Part shown: in pieces, positions 27,208-36,129 of the stretch | How the letters are laid out: each line of letters begins with the position of its first letter | How positions within the stretch are numbered: position 1 is the stretch's first letter | The notes under the pieces: model-generated | Told to the model about the DNA's origin: nothing | The model's database searches: none | What the model saw: only the letters and a program-made list of their open reading frames with translations | Source: JALZOC01 sp035758845 | Lineage (GTDB): Bacteria > Acidobacteriota > Vicinamibacteria > Vicinamibacterales > 2-12-FULL-66-21 | NCBI GenBank assembly: GCA_035758845.1 | Contig: DASTVZ010000072.1 | Coordinates: 1 to 64,000, forward strand | DNA length: 64,000 nucleotides | Direction: 5' to 3' | Program-made: the position numbers and the translations under genes

Positions 27208-27720
27208 CTATCGCTCCTTGCCAACGGGCTCCCTCGTCAGGTCGGCGAGACCGCCCCACGTATCGGGATCCTGCGACACGAGGGTGCTGAAGTAGAGCGT
27301 CACGTCCTCCTTGGGAAACTTGCCAGACAGCTCGGCCGCTGCCGCCTTGAGTTTCTCGCCCTCCGGCTTCGCCACATTCTCCTCGTTTATGAGGCCGTTT
27401 TCGTGCGCGATCCCGAGCAGGTCGAGGAAGGCCGCCATCATCGGACGCTGACGATCGAGGTGATAGTTCACCAGCGCGCGGGCGGCGACGGCATCGGACA
27501 CCGTTGGCAGGGTCGCAAGGTACTTGACCTTCTTCTCGAGTGGCAGACCAATCACACTCTTCGGTCGGAACTTCATATGCGAGGCAAGCGCGCCGACCGC
27601 TTCGATCTGCTGCTCGGTCGATTGCTCATCAGCCCAGAACAATTCGGCGGCGGCCATGCGCCGCTCGACGGACAGCTTTTTCCACAGCTTTGACGGACGA
27701 AATTCGCTGAAATCCTGCAT
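27208..27720 (-). CDS. Conserved-looking protein of unknown function
   Basis: 170 residues, largely helical by composition, no signal peptide or membrane span. It begins MQDFSEFRPSKLWKKLSVE and includes ALASHMKFRPKSVIGLPLEKK and a short acidic-basic C-terminus. I do not recognise a family. It precedes the serine hydrolase with no gap (TAG then TTG, same frame), so the two are co-translated or could give a low level of read-through fusion. It diverges from the MFS gene across a 33-base gap. Confidence 0.75.
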   Translation of the reverse strand: MQDFSEFRPSKLWKKLSVERRMAAAELFWADEQSTEQQIEAVGALASHMKFRPKSVIGLPLEKKVKYLATLPTVSDAVAARALVNYHLDRQRPMMAAFLDLLGIAHENGLINEENVAKPEGEKLKAAAAELSGKFPKEDVTLYFSTLVSQDPDTWGGLADLTREPVGKER

Positions 27721-27753
27721 CCCGGAATCTTATCGTATACGATCTTCCGGACC

Positions 27754-28911
27754 TTGCCGGATCGCCTCTTCACCCCGCGCTTCTTCGTGATGTGCGGGTT
27801 CAGCTTCACGGTTTTTCTGTCCGCGTTTCAACTGCTGCCGACAGCGCCGTACCACATCATCGATCTTGGCGGGACGACGTTCGCGTCGGGATTGTTTCTC
27901 GGCTTCCTGACGTATTCCTCTGCGTTCTCGGCGCCGCTGACAGGCGCGTTCGTCGATCGCGCAGGCCAGCGGCGGATCTTGATTGTGTCGAGCGTCGCGC
28001 TGGCGGTCTTTTCGGTCGCGTATGCGGTGATCACCGATTACCGCGTGATGCTCGCGCTCGTGCTCGTTCACGGTGTGTTCTGGTCGGGACTGTTGTCCGC
28101 CTCGGCTGCCTACATGACCGGGCTGCTTCCCGAGAATCGACGGGCGGAAGGGATTGGATACTGGGGACTCTCCACGCTGTCGGCGATCGCGGTCGCGCCG
28201 ACGGTTGGCTTCTGGATTTATCGCAGCGGCGGCTGGTTGTGGCTGTGTGTCGGGGCAACCGCGTTGAACGTCGGCATGGCAGCCATCGCTGCCTCGTTGC
28301 CCGAACATCGGATTCACCCGAGTGGAAATCATCCTCGCCGGCGGCGGCTGATCGAACTTCGGGTGCTTCTCGTTTCAATCACGCTGGCGATGTATTCGTT
28401 CGGCTACGGCGGGATCACCAGTTTCACGGCGATGTATGCCGACGTCAACGGCGTCGCGCCCAAGAGTCTCTATCTAACCGCGCTGGCCATCGTCATGCTG
28501 TTGACCAGGCCGCCGCTTGCGAGAATGGGCGACCGATACGGTTACCGGCGGATTTTTGTGCCCTGTCTCGTCCTGATTTCATGCGGGCTTGCTTGCCTCT
28601 CGATCGGCGGCAGTCGTTTCTGGATGCTGCTTTCAGCGGTGATCTTCGGAGTGGGATTCGGAAGCGCCTATCCTTCGTACATTGGATATGTCATGCGCGG
28701 CGTGACGCCCGATCGACGCGGTGCAGCCTTTGGCGCGATCCTCGCGGCGTTCGATTCAGGGATCGGCACCGGATCGACGGCGATGGGATGGGTCATCCAG
28801 CATTACGGATTTCGCGCAGCGTTTGGTGTCGCAGCAGCGCTTTCGGCGTTTGCGCTGCCGTATTTCTTGATTGTGGATAGATACGTCGTCGCTCCAACGC
28901 GGAAAACGTGA
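27754..28911 (+). CDS. Major facilitator superfamily transporter
   Basis: 385 residues with about twelve hydrophobic spans. The first helix follows LFTPRFFVMCGFSFTVFLSAF; the loop 2-3 motif appears as GAFVDRAGQRRILI (G..aDr.GrR), and the matching motif in the second half is ARMGDRYGYRRIFV. Polytopic inner-membrane exporter or uptake carrier; substrate unknown. The only workable start is TTG at 27754, because the first in-frame ATG (27790) would delete the start of helix 1. Located divergently from the unknown protein gene. Confidence 0.88.
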   Translation: MPDRLFTPRFFVMCGFSFTVFLSAFQLLPTAPYHIIDLGGTTFASGLFLGFLTYSSAFSAPLTGAFVDRAGQRRILIVSSVALAVFSVAYAVITDYRVMLALVLVHGVFWSGLLSASAAYMTGLLPENRRAEGIGYWGLSTLSAIAVAPTVGFWIYRSGGWLWLCVGATALNVGMAAIAASLPEHRIHPSGNHPRRRRLIELRVLLVSITLAMYSFGYGGITSFTAMYADVNGVAPKSLYLTALAIVMLLTRPPLARMGDRYGYRRIFVPCLVLISCGLACLSIGGSRFWMLLSAVIFGVGFGSAYPSYIGYVMRGVTPDRRGAAFGAILAAFDSGIGTGSTAMGWVIQHYGFRAAFGVAAALSAFALPYFLIVDRYVVAPTRKT

Positions 28912-28942
28912 TTACCGTCCACAACTTGCCCGGCTCCGTAGT

Positions 28943-29041
28943 CGACTCGAAACAGGAGAAACGAGAGAAGCGGGAGCCATTCTTTGACTTTGTTTTTCAA
29001 CCCAACCAGCTCTCGTTTCTTCCGTTTCTTCCCTGTTCTAA
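28943..29041. repeat. Inverted array of the GAAACGAGAGAAGCGG word
   Basis: GAAACAGGAGAAACGAGAGAAGCGGGAG is followed after about 40 bases by the complement CTCTCGTTTCTTCCGTTTCTTCCCTGTTC. The arms could pair as a long imperfect hairpin between the convergent ends of the MFS and TonB-receptor genes, a place where a bidirectional terminator would be useful. The loop contains TTGTTTTTC. Confidence 0.7.
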
Positions 29042-29046
29042 AGCCT

Positions 29047-31686
29047 CTAGAACCCAATCCTCATCCCCACATCAATGCGCCTCGCCGGCATCGCCGCCGT
29101 TGGCTGCCCGAAGAACGGCGACGTCATCACGCCCGAATACCCAATCGGATTGACGTGATTGAACAGGTTCTGCACAGCCGCGAACAGTTCGAACCGGACC
29201 CGCTTATCCTCGGCGCCCCCTCCACCCATGGCGTTCAACATGTCGGTTGCACCCCCAACGGCACCGATGCGTTGGATGACCACCGTCGGACCACCCGCCG
29301 GGCCGCCCGTGGCGGCACGGGTGCCGAAGCCGAACGCATAGCTCACGCGTGCGCCGACATCCCACATCCCCTTCGTCCACGCGCTGTTGCGCGGAACACC
29401 CAACGGTCGATCGTTGAAAACCGTGTCGCCGTTGTCGTCGCGGCCGGTCGTCACGTTGTAAGGCACGCCCGAGCGGGCGGCCGCCGTGAACCCGACGCGA
29501 ATGTTCCGTCGGAATGCTGTGTTGATCATGCCGCTGAACACGTGATGGGGCACGCCAGCCACCGGTCCCCATTCGCCGGCGAGCTGGTAGCTGTCCGCGG
29601 GCAGGCTGAACGGACCGTCGGCGTCATTACGCTGATGAAGCCACGTATAGTTCGCGAAAAGGACGGTGCGCCGGTTCGGAATGTTCATGTTCAATCCGAC
29701 GTTGAGCGAGTCGCCCCTGAAGCGCGCGGTCGATTCCACTTGCGTCACATTGCCGAGCAACGGATTCGGACGGCCGCCGTCGGGCAGTGGCGCGTTGATG
29801 TTGCGTCCGCGAAAACGATTGGTGCCGACGCTGTGATTGACACTCACGTTGACAGCGAGGACCGGCGACAGCTGTTGACTGATTCCGCCGTTGATCATCT
29901 TTCGTTGCGGCATCGCCAGGTTGGCAGCGAGTGAGTATTTGCTCGCCGGCAGCACATCTTGATCGTCGCCGCCACCGAACGGATTTGGATAGCCGGGATT
30001 GCGCACAATGCGGTCGAGCTGACGCTCACCGTCGACGCGTAGCGTCTGCTCATAGGTGTCCGCATCCAGCCAGTCGTGGAAGATGCCGCCGCCGCCCCGC
30101 AGCGTGGTTTTGCCGCTCTTGAACGGCGACCACGTGAATCCGAAGCGCGGCGCAAGGTTCCATCGGTCGCCGAGATGGGTTTGAAGCTCCTGGCGCAGTC
30201 CGCCACTGATTGTCAGGTTTTTTCTGACACGCCAGTCGTCCTGGACGAACAGGCCGGCTTGCCACTGTCCGAACTGGACGAGGGGATCGCCAGCGCGTCT
30301 CGAGTAGGTGGACGGCTGAGTGCTTTCGTAGCTGGCCAGGCTGTCGAATGTGAATGTGCCGAGATAGTTCGCGCGCGTGTCACTTCGGTACGAGCCTCCT
30401 TCAACCAGGGCGCCGGCTCGCACGGCATGTTTGCCTTTCGCCCAATCGAGGTTCATGGCCCACTCGAGTTCGGTACTCTTACGCCCGCCGGACTGTTGTG
30501 CCCCTCCCGCCGTGAACGCGTCCAGCACCTGGACTGTCGGCAACTCGGAAGCAGACGTCGCATCAGTCGAAGTCCAATGCAATTGAACCCGTGTTTCGGC
30601 GAAGACGGTCCGGCTGAGCGATCCGCTTTCCGCAATTCGAAACAGCCGATCGTCTGACGCCCGCGCGTAAGCGCGCTCCGCGAGATTGAAGCCGCCGACG
30701 CCGAGATTCTGCTGATGGTTCTGGTTTTCCTGGAATGACACGCGCAGCGTGTGCCCCGTGCTCAATGCCTGGTCGACTCGCGCGGTCACGTTCACGCGAT
30801 CGGATGGCCGCCGGACATTCGAATTGACCGTCCCGCCCGGCACGGCGGCGAGAATGCTCGCGGAATCGTAAAGCGATGCGCCCCCAGCCGAGAGTGAAAA
30901 CGATGTTCGTTCTTTCAGAAGTGTGCCGCTCAAGTTGAACGCATACTGCTGTGTCTGTTCGGCCCCTTTCTCGGTGACAAAGGCGTTTCGGGCGTTGAGT
31001 GAATCGTCGCGAAAAGTGACATCGAGGCCGCCGCGCAGAGGACCGAGACCTGGTTGGGTCGCGATATCGACAAATACCAGACCGCCTCCATGGTTCTCGG
31101 CGGCAAACATGTCGCGCGAAAATCGAATCGATCGGATTTGCGATTTCAGCGGCAGGCGGCCGCCGCGAAATCCGTCGACCCGGATGGTCGCTCCGGGTCC
31201 CGCCATTTCCTTCAACGCGCTTTCCATTTCGTCCGGGTCGTCGGGCAGGGCATCGATTTGCTCCTTCGACAGCACCGTATTGAAGCGATTGTTGTTCGGA
31301 TCGGACGCTACCGTCGACGGATCGCGGCCAACCGAAACCGATTGATCCAGCTTTTCGATCGCCAACGTCACATCACGGCGCGTCTCGCCTGCTCTGACCC
31401 TCACGTCACTGATCGTCTTCGTCTCGAACCCGGGGAAGCTCACCAATACGCCATATCGTCCGGGCTCGAGTGCCGATACCGAGGCGACCCCCTGCCCGTC
31501 GGAGGTGATGTGATGCGACGCGCCGGCAGCATTGATCACCTGCACGCGTGCACCGGGAATCACTGCGCCGCTCGGATCGTGCACCACGATGTGGAGCGTG
31601 CCGAATGTTGGACGCTGTGCCGCCACTGTCGGCGTGGTGGCGGCGAGCGCGAGGACGGACGCGAAGATCACAGCGACAGCCTTCAT
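29047..31686 (-). CDS. TonB-dependent receptor with carboxypeptidase regulatory-like domain
   Basis: 879 residues. A signal peptide (MKAVAVIFASVLALAATTPTVAA) is followed by a carboxypeptidase regulatory-like beta-sandwich (about 28-110, LHIVVHDPSGAVIPGARV and EPGRYGVLVSFPGFE), a plug domain (about 130-240, MAGPGATIRVDGFRGG and FFAAENHGGG-like region) and a 22-strand-type barrel ending in MRIGF with the terminal Phe. The barrel includes QAGLFVQDDWRVRKNLTISGGLR and AYGRISYAFGF-like repeats common in OmpA-like/Oar-type acidobacterial receptors. The ligand is unknown. The partner gene ends 16 bases upstream, indicating an operon. Confidence 0.9.
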   Translation of the reverse strand: MKAVAVIFASVLALAATTPTVAAQRPTFGTLHIVVHDPSGAVIPGARVQVINAAGASHHITSDGQGVASVSALEPGRYGVLVSFPGFETKTISDVRVRAGETRRDVTLAIEKLDQSVSVGRDPSTVASDPNNNRFNTVLSKEQIDALPDDPDEMESALKEMAGPGATIRVDGFRGGRLPLKSQIRSIRFSRDMFAAENHGGGLVFVDIATQPGLGPLRGGLDVTFRDDSLNARNAFVTEKGAEQTQQYAFNLSGTLLKERTSFSLSAGGASLYDSASILAAVPGGTVNSNVRRPSDRVNVTARVDQALSTGHTLRVSFQENQNHQQNLGVGGFNLAERAYARASDDRLFRIAESGSLSRTVFAETRVQLHWTSTDATSASELPTVQVLDAFTAGGAQQSGGRKSTELEWAMNLDWAKGKHAVRAGALVEGGSYRSDTRANYLGTFTFDSLASYESTQPSTYSRRAGDPLVQFGQWQAGLFVQDDWRVRKNLTISGGLRQELQTHLGDRWNLAPRFGFTWSPFKSGKTTLRGGGGIFHDWLDADTYEQTLRVDGERQLDRIVRNPGYPNPFGGGDDQDVLPASKYSLAANLAMPQRKMINGGISQQLSPVLAVNVSVNHSVGTNRFRGRNINAPLPDGGRPNPLLGNVTQVESTARFRGDSLNVGLNMNIPNRRTVLFANYTWLHQRNDADGPFSLPADSYQLAGEWGPVAGVPHHVFSGMINTAFRRNIRVGFTAAARSGVPYNVTTGRDDNGDTVFNDRPLGVPRNSAWTKGMWDVGARVSYAFGFGTRAATGGPAGGPTVVIQRIGAVGGATDMLNAMGGGGAEDKRVRFELFAAVQNLFNHVNPIGYSGVMTSPFFGQPTAAMPARRIDVGMRIGF

Positions 31687-31702
31687 GCGGTTACCCGTTC
31701 CT

Positions 31703-32689
31703 TCACTGCTTGCTGTCGAACTTCTTCGGATCGATCTTCGGATTGACTTTCACCTTGCTGACGGTCCACTCCTCCATCGTCGTGCCCGAGGATCCACGAC
31801 GGAGCGCGTGCGGAAATTTGATTCCGTCCGCCTCCCGCCAGTCGTCGAAGTACAGCGTGTACTCGACCATCGCCGGCGGCTGCGCCTCGAGTTGCTGAAT
31901 CTGACGTTGCGCATCGGCCTCGATCCGCTGTCGCTCCTCTGCGTTTGCCGGGCGCGCCGCAGCCTCTCCTCGTCCTCCACCGCCGGCTGGAGGTGGACCG
32001 CCGACAGTCACCGTTCGCGGTTGCGGTGCTTGGTAGGTCACCATCAACGGAAGCCGGGTCGCTTCATCGATGAAAAGTCGGGCGGCAAATCCATCCGCAG
32101 TTTTCGCGTCAATGATGAATGCCTTGCCATCGGGGGATTCGGCCTCGCCCGAATAGGAATACTGCGCTCCGACCGACGGGTGGGTCGTGGCAAACCACCC
32201 GAGCATCAGGCGGCTGATTTCCTGTCGCGCGGATCTCACGAGTTGCTTGTCGAGTTGGGCCTGCTGCTCTGGCGTTGGTTTCTCACCGCTTCCACCCATC
32301 ACCATTCCCGGTCCTCCCATGCGAATCATCATTCCGCCGCCACCCGGGAATCCGGCCGGCGCCGCGCTCTTAATCGGATGGTCGCCATTGAAGCCCACGG
32401 TGTTCGACATGCTGACCATGGCGCTGTTGGACGACTCCGATCGCACGTACTTGTCCGGAAGACCGAGCAGCAGCTCGAGATCCGACGTCATCTGAACGTT
32501 GCCCACGTTGCGCTGCGCTGCGGCCTGGACGCTGAGCGATGTGAGTGTCTCCAACTTCTTTCCGCCGATCGCCTTCCTCGCACTGGCGAGCACTTCCGTC
32601 GCTTTCGCGTCCTGGGCCGCGACGCTTCGCGCAACGGCGAGTGCGATTGCGAAAACGATCGCCCGTCGTACTGAAATGTGAATCCGCAT
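31703..32689 (-). CDS. Periplasmic protein resembling outer-membrane lipoprotein-sorting proteins
   Basis: 328 residues. A signal peptide (MRIHISVRRAIVFAIALAVARSVAAQ) precedes ATEVLASARKAIGGKKLETLTSLS and the C-terminal DDWREADGIKFPHALRRGSSGTTMEEWTVSKVKVNPKID, a pattern shared with LolA-like and related lipid-binding folds. Internal low-complexity stretches are Gly/Met-rich (FPGGGGMMIRMGGPGMVMGG, 111-130) and Pro/Gly-rich. It precedes the TonB receptor gene by 16 bases, and such pairs are common in Acidobacteria; a role in assembly or signalling of the receptor is inference. Confidence 0.78.
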   Translation of the reverse strand: MRIHISVRRAIVFAIALAVARSVAAQDAKATEVLASARKAIGGKKLETLTSLSVQAAAQRNVGNVQMTSDLELLLGLPDKYVRSESSNSAMVSMSNTVGFNGDHPIKSAAPAGFPGGGGMMIRMGGPGMVMGGSGEKPTPEQQAQLDKQLVRSARQEISRLMLGWFATTHPSVGAQYSYSGEAESPDGKAFIIDAKTADGFAARLFIDEATRLPLMVTYQAPQPRTVTVGGPPPAGGGGRGEAAARPANAEERQRIEADAQRQIQQLEAQPPAMVEYTLYFDDWREADGIKFPHALRRGSSGTTMEEWTVSKVKVNPKIDPKKFDSKQ

Positions 32690-32725
32690 AGTCTCGTTCC
32701 TCTCGATCTATGTTCCGTGCGCCGG

Positions 32726-32802
32726 AATCCGTGGTCCGAGATCCGATCCGTGTTGATCCGCGTTCATCCGTGGCTGACCGGTCCGTGTTGATCCGTGGCC
32801 AT
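32726..32802. repeat. Array of the ATCCGTGTTGATCCGTGGC word
   Basis: ATCCGTGGTCCG, ATCCGTGTTGATCCGCGTTCATCCGTGGC and GTCCGTGTTGATCCGTGGCC repeat in one orientation only. Same word family as 1511-1737 and 52205-52490. It lies in the promoter region between the leftward LolA-like gene and the rightward histidine kinase. Confidence 0.8.
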
Positions 32803-32915
32803 CATCGCGGTTTGGTGGGTGGCAATGGTTAAGCCTTCGCAAAGAGATTGTTAAGGACGTAAAACCTTGCGGCCGCACGCGCAAGGGGCGCAAATACGCG
32901 TGCTAGACTCGCCAC

Positions 32916-34862
32916 ATGCGCGGTCGAATGCGCCCGCCGATGGTCGCGGTGGCGATGGCGTTGCTGGGATTGATTGCCCTGCTGGCGACGCTTCAGTACC
33001 GGTGGCTCGGTCGCATCAGCGATGCCGAGCGCGAGCACATGCGCGCGACCCTGAACACTCGCGCATCAGGGTTCACGCAGGATTTCGATGGCGAGCTCAC
33101 GCGCGCCTACCTGCTCTTCCAAATGGATCCCCAGGCGACCGATAGTCTCGAGTCGCGCATCGGGGTTCGGTACGATCGCTGGCAGGCAACCGCGAAATAT
33201 CCGCGGCTGATCAAAGACGTCTACAGCGTCATCCCGAGTGAGAGCCCGGAGCTGCAGCGTTTCAACTCCGCAACGCATACGCTGGAGCCAGCGGTTTGGC
33301 CGACGGAGATGGAACCGATCCGTGTGCGACTCGCGACCTTCGGTCAGGAACGTCGCGATGCGGCCGGGTTTCTCGTTCGCACCCTTCCCCCGCCAGTCTG
33401 GGACAGCGTGCCGGCTCTCGTGATTCCCAGGCCGCTCGTGCTCTTCAATCAGCAAGCGGGTCGAGCGGAATTTCGAATGATGCCGGAGCTGTCGTATGTG
33501 GTCGTGCTGATGGATCGTGATTACATCAGCGGTGAAATGCTGCCCGCGCTCGCGCAGCAGCACTTTCGGCAAACTGGCGACGGGTTCGACTACCAGCTGG
33601 CGGTTGTCAACCCGGCCGATTCGACCGTCGTGTACCACTCGGCGCCCGCCTTCGCCCCACGACCAGATGCGCCCGCCGATGCGACGATGGATCTGTTACA
33701 GGTGCGGACGCAGGATTTCGCCTCGATCGTGTCGGAAGTCCGGCGGTTCACATCGACGTTCATGGCCGGACCGCTTCAGGCAACCGGCACGTCAACGACA
33801 ATCAGCGAGCAGCTCGTGCTTCCTCCCGACGCCGGACGAGCGTTGCGAATGCGCGAGGGTGGTCCGGTTTCGATCTTCGTGCAACAGAATGCACCCCTGA
33901 ACTCCATCGCCGCCCCGCCGGGGACAGCGGCGGCGCGTCTGACCGCGACCGCGACGACTGCGCGTTGGCGCCTCCTGGTAAAACATCCGTCCGGTTCGCT
34001 CGAGGCAGCAGTGAATGCGGCGCGCCGCCGAAACCTAATCATCAGTTCGAGCATCCTGTCTGTGCTGGGCGCGAGCGTGGCGCTTCTGGTGCTGTCGACC
34101 CGCCGCGCGCAGGAGCTCGCGCGCCAGCAAATGGAGTTTGTTGCCGCCGTCTCTCACGAACTGCGCACGCCGCTCGCCGTCATTCGCTCCGCCGCTGAAA
34201 ACCTCGCGGATGGTGTTATCAAGGATGAGGAACAGATCAGAAACTACGGCTACCTCGTCCGGAACGAAGGCCGACGTTTGACCGAGATGGTCGAGCAAAT
34301 TCTCGAGTTTGCCGGGATCGAATCGGGTCAACGCGCATTCGTTCTGCGGCCGGTCGTTCTCGCGCCAATGCTCCGCGAGATCGTGCAGTCTTCCGGCGCG
34401 CTGATCCGGGCGGCAGGCATTGAAGTCGAGTACGGAATCGATGACGGACTGCCGCCTGTCCTGGGCGATGAATCTGCACTGCGCCGCGTCTTTGAGAATC
34501 TGATTGCCAACGCCATCAAGTACGGGGAATCCGGACGATGGATTGGCGTACGCGGCAGGCGTGCCGGGAGTGAAGTTCACGTCAGTATCGCGGATCGCGG
34601 GATCGGAATCTCCTCGGCGGAACAATCGCGGATCTTCGAGCCGTTCTACCGGGCTCCGGACGTGATCGCGGCGCGTATTCAGGGAGCGGGACTCGGACTC
34701 AGCCTCGTTCACCGGATCGTCGAGGCTCATGGAGGCCGCATTACCGTTCGCAGCGACCCGGGGGAAGGCAGCGAGTTCACCGTCGCCCTTCCCGCCGCCA
34801 GCGAAGAGCCAATCGGTCGCGCTGCGATGACCGAAGCGCAAGAGCACGGATCGCAGGGGTGA
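32916..34862 (+). CDS. Sensor histidine kinase
   Basis: 648 residues. A first membrane span (about 10-29) and a second (about 371-395) bracket a large periplasmic sensor region without a recognised domain. The HisKA H-box is AVSHELRTPLAVIRS with His414; the HATPase_c domain shows FENLIANAIKYGE (N box), IADRGIGISSAEQ (G1), IFEPFYRAP (F box) and GAGLGLSLVHRIVEAHGG (G2). It autophosphorylates and passes phosphate to a partner regulator. Its stop overlaps the GTG start of the OmpR-type regulator, so they form a two-component pair. The signal sensed is unknown. Confidence 0.92.
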   Translation: MRGRMRPPMVAVAMALLGLIALLATLQYRWLGRISDAEREHMRATLNTRASGFTQDFDGELTRAYLLFQMDPQATDSLESRIGVRYDRWQATAKYPRLIKDVYSVIPSESPELQRFNSATHTLEPAVWPTEMEPIRVRLATFGQERRDAAGFLVRTLPPPVWDSVPALVIPRPLVLFNQQAGRAEFRMMPELSYVVVLMDRDYISGEMLPALAQQHFRQTGDGFDYQLAVVNPADSTVVYHSAPAFAPRPDAPADATMDLLQVRTQDFASIVSEVRRFTSTFMAGPLQATGTSTTISEQLVLPPDAGRALRMREGGPVSIFVQQNAPLNSIAAPPGTAAARLTATATTARWRLLVKHPSGSLEAAVNAARRRNLIISSSILSVLGASVALLVLSTRRAQELARQQMEFVAAVSHELRTPLAVIRSAAENLADGVIKDEEQIRNYGYLVRNEGRRLTEMVEQILEFAGIESGQRAFVLRPVVLAPMLREIVQSSGALIRAAGIEVEYGIDDGLPPVLGDESALRRVFENLIANAIKYGESGRWIGVRGRRAGSEVHVSIADRGIGISSAEQSRIFEPFYRAPDVIAARIQGAGLGLSLVHRIVEAHGGRITVRSDPGEGSEFTVALPAASEEPIGRAAMTEAQEHGSQG

Positions 34863-35539
34863 AGCGTCTGCTGCTCATCGAGGATGAACCCGGCCTCGTG
34901 CTGACACTGCGCGATCGGCTCACGCGTGAAGGGTACGCCTTCGAAAGCTGCGGCGACGGCGAAAGCGGCCTTGAACGAGCCGCCCGCGAATCCTTCGATC
35001 TCGTCCTGCTTGACGTGATGCTGCCGCGGTTGAACGGGTTCGACGTCCTGCGCGAGCTTCGGAAACGCGGAGTCGACACACCCGTGATCATGTTGACCGC
35101 GAAGGGTCAGGTTGTCGACAAAGTCGTGGGGTTGAAGCTGGGCGCGGATGACTATGTGACCAAGCCGTTCGAGATGGTTGAACTGCTGGCGCGGATCGAA
35201 GCCAAGCTCAGGCGCGCACCGGCTGCCGTACACCCTTCAGAGGGCTACCACTTCGACGAGGTCCGCGTGGATTTTCGCCGCGCCGAAGTGATGAAGGCTG
35301 GCGCGCCGCTCGACCTCTCAGCGCGCGAATTCCAGCTGCTGAAATACTTCATCGAGCACCGCGGCGCGACGCTTACGCGCGAGGAGCTGCTGAACGAGGT
35401 ATGGGGTTATAACGCGATGCCTTCAACGCGCACAGTCGACGTGCATGTCGCCTGGCTGCGTCAGAAGATCGAACCCAACCCACGCCACCCGCAGTACATC
35501 CTCACGGTGCACGGGATGGGGTATAAGTTTGCGGGGTAA
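34859..35539 (+). CDS. OmpR-family response regulator
   Basis: 226 residues from GTG, coupled to the kinase gene by a GTGA overlap. Receiver domain 1-120: Glu8-Asp9-Glu10, phosphoacceptor Asp52 (VLLDVMLP), Thr80 and Lys102 (TKPFE). DNA-binding winged helix about 130-225: LDLSAREFQLLKYFIEHRGATLTREELLNEVWGY and RTVDVHVAWLRQKIE. It acts as a phosphorylation-controlled transcription factor for the adjacent kinase. Target genes are not evident; the TonB receptor pair on the other side of the kinase is a reasonable candidate but unproven. Confidence 0.93.
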   Translation: MKRLLLIEDEPGLVLTLRDRLTREGYAFESCGDGESGLERAARESFDLVLLDVMLPRLNGFDVLRELRKRGVDTPVIMLTAKGQVVDKVVGLKLGADDYVTKPFEMVELLARIEAKLRRAPAAVHPSEGYHFDEVRVDFRRAEVMKAGAPLDLSAREFQLLKYFIEHRGATLTREELLNEVWGYNAMPSTRTVDVHVAWLRQKIEPNPRHPQYILTVHGMGYKFAG

Positions 35540-35550
35540 TTATGAGTCAT

Positions 35551-35631
35551 GAAAATGCTGAATGTTGAATGCTGATTGCTGATTGAAACGGCCCTTCATT
35601 CAGAATTCAGCATTGAGAATTCAGCATTTCA
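35551..35631. repeat. Inverted array of the GAATGCTGA word (bidirectional terminator position)
   Basis: AATGCTGAATGTTGAATGCTGATTGCTGATTG (35551-35587) is followed by TTCATTCAGAATTCAGCATTGAGAATTCAGCATTTC (35596-35631). The two halves are reverse complements apart from mismatches and lie exactly between two convergent genes. Sister array at 43051-43150. Confidence 0.8.
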
Positions 35632-36129
35632 TCCGTCCGCCAGCGGCACAATTTCCACCTCCGCATTGCCGTTCGCAATGCGCAAGATGGCCACCGACGG
35701 CTTCACATCGAATCGCCTCGGTCCCGCGGCGCCCGGATTGATTACCAGTCTGCCTTCGCTGCGCTCGACGAGCGCATGATGGGTGTGTCCGAACACCAGA
35801 ATGTCGGCCGAATAGCGGGATAACAGTTTGGCGGGAGTCGGGCTGCCGACTTCGTGGCCGTGACTGATGTGAATGGAAAGGCCGCCGATCTCGGTGACGA
35901 TCTCGTCGGGCAGTACATCGTCGAGCGGATCGACGTTTCCGTAGACCGCCTCGACCGGCGCGATGCTGCGCAGCGCATCCAGCACATCACGGCCGCCGAC
36001 ATCTCCGGCGTGGAATATCTGCGACACGCCTCCGAGCGCGCGAAACAGGCCATTGCGTACGAGCCCGTGCGTGTCGGAGACGAGCCCGATTATGATGGGC
36101 TGTTCGTGATGCGAATCTGCGACGCTCAT
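35629..36129 (-). CDS. YfcE/MJ0936-type metallophosphoesterase
   Basis: 166 residues with the full calcineurin-like metal set: GLVSDTHG (Asp-x-His), FHAGDVGG, YGNVDP, ISHGHEV and FGHTHHA. This small single-domain group hydrolyses phosphodiesters in the cytosol; the natural substrate is usually unknown. The only ATG that leaves the first strand intact is at 36129 (MSVADSHHEQ), which means the coding region overlaps the 5' end of the divergent amidohydrolase gene by 21 bases. It has no leader of its own that does not run through that gene. Confidence 0.88.
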   Translation of the reverse strand: MSVADSHHEQPIIIGLVSDTHGLVRNGLFRALGGVSQIFHAGDVGGRDVLDALRSIAPVEAVYGNVDPLDDVLPDEIVTEIGGLSIHISHGHEVGSPTPAKLLSRYSADILVFGHTHHALVERSEGRLVINPGAAGPRRFDVKPSVAILRIANGNAEVEIVPLADG

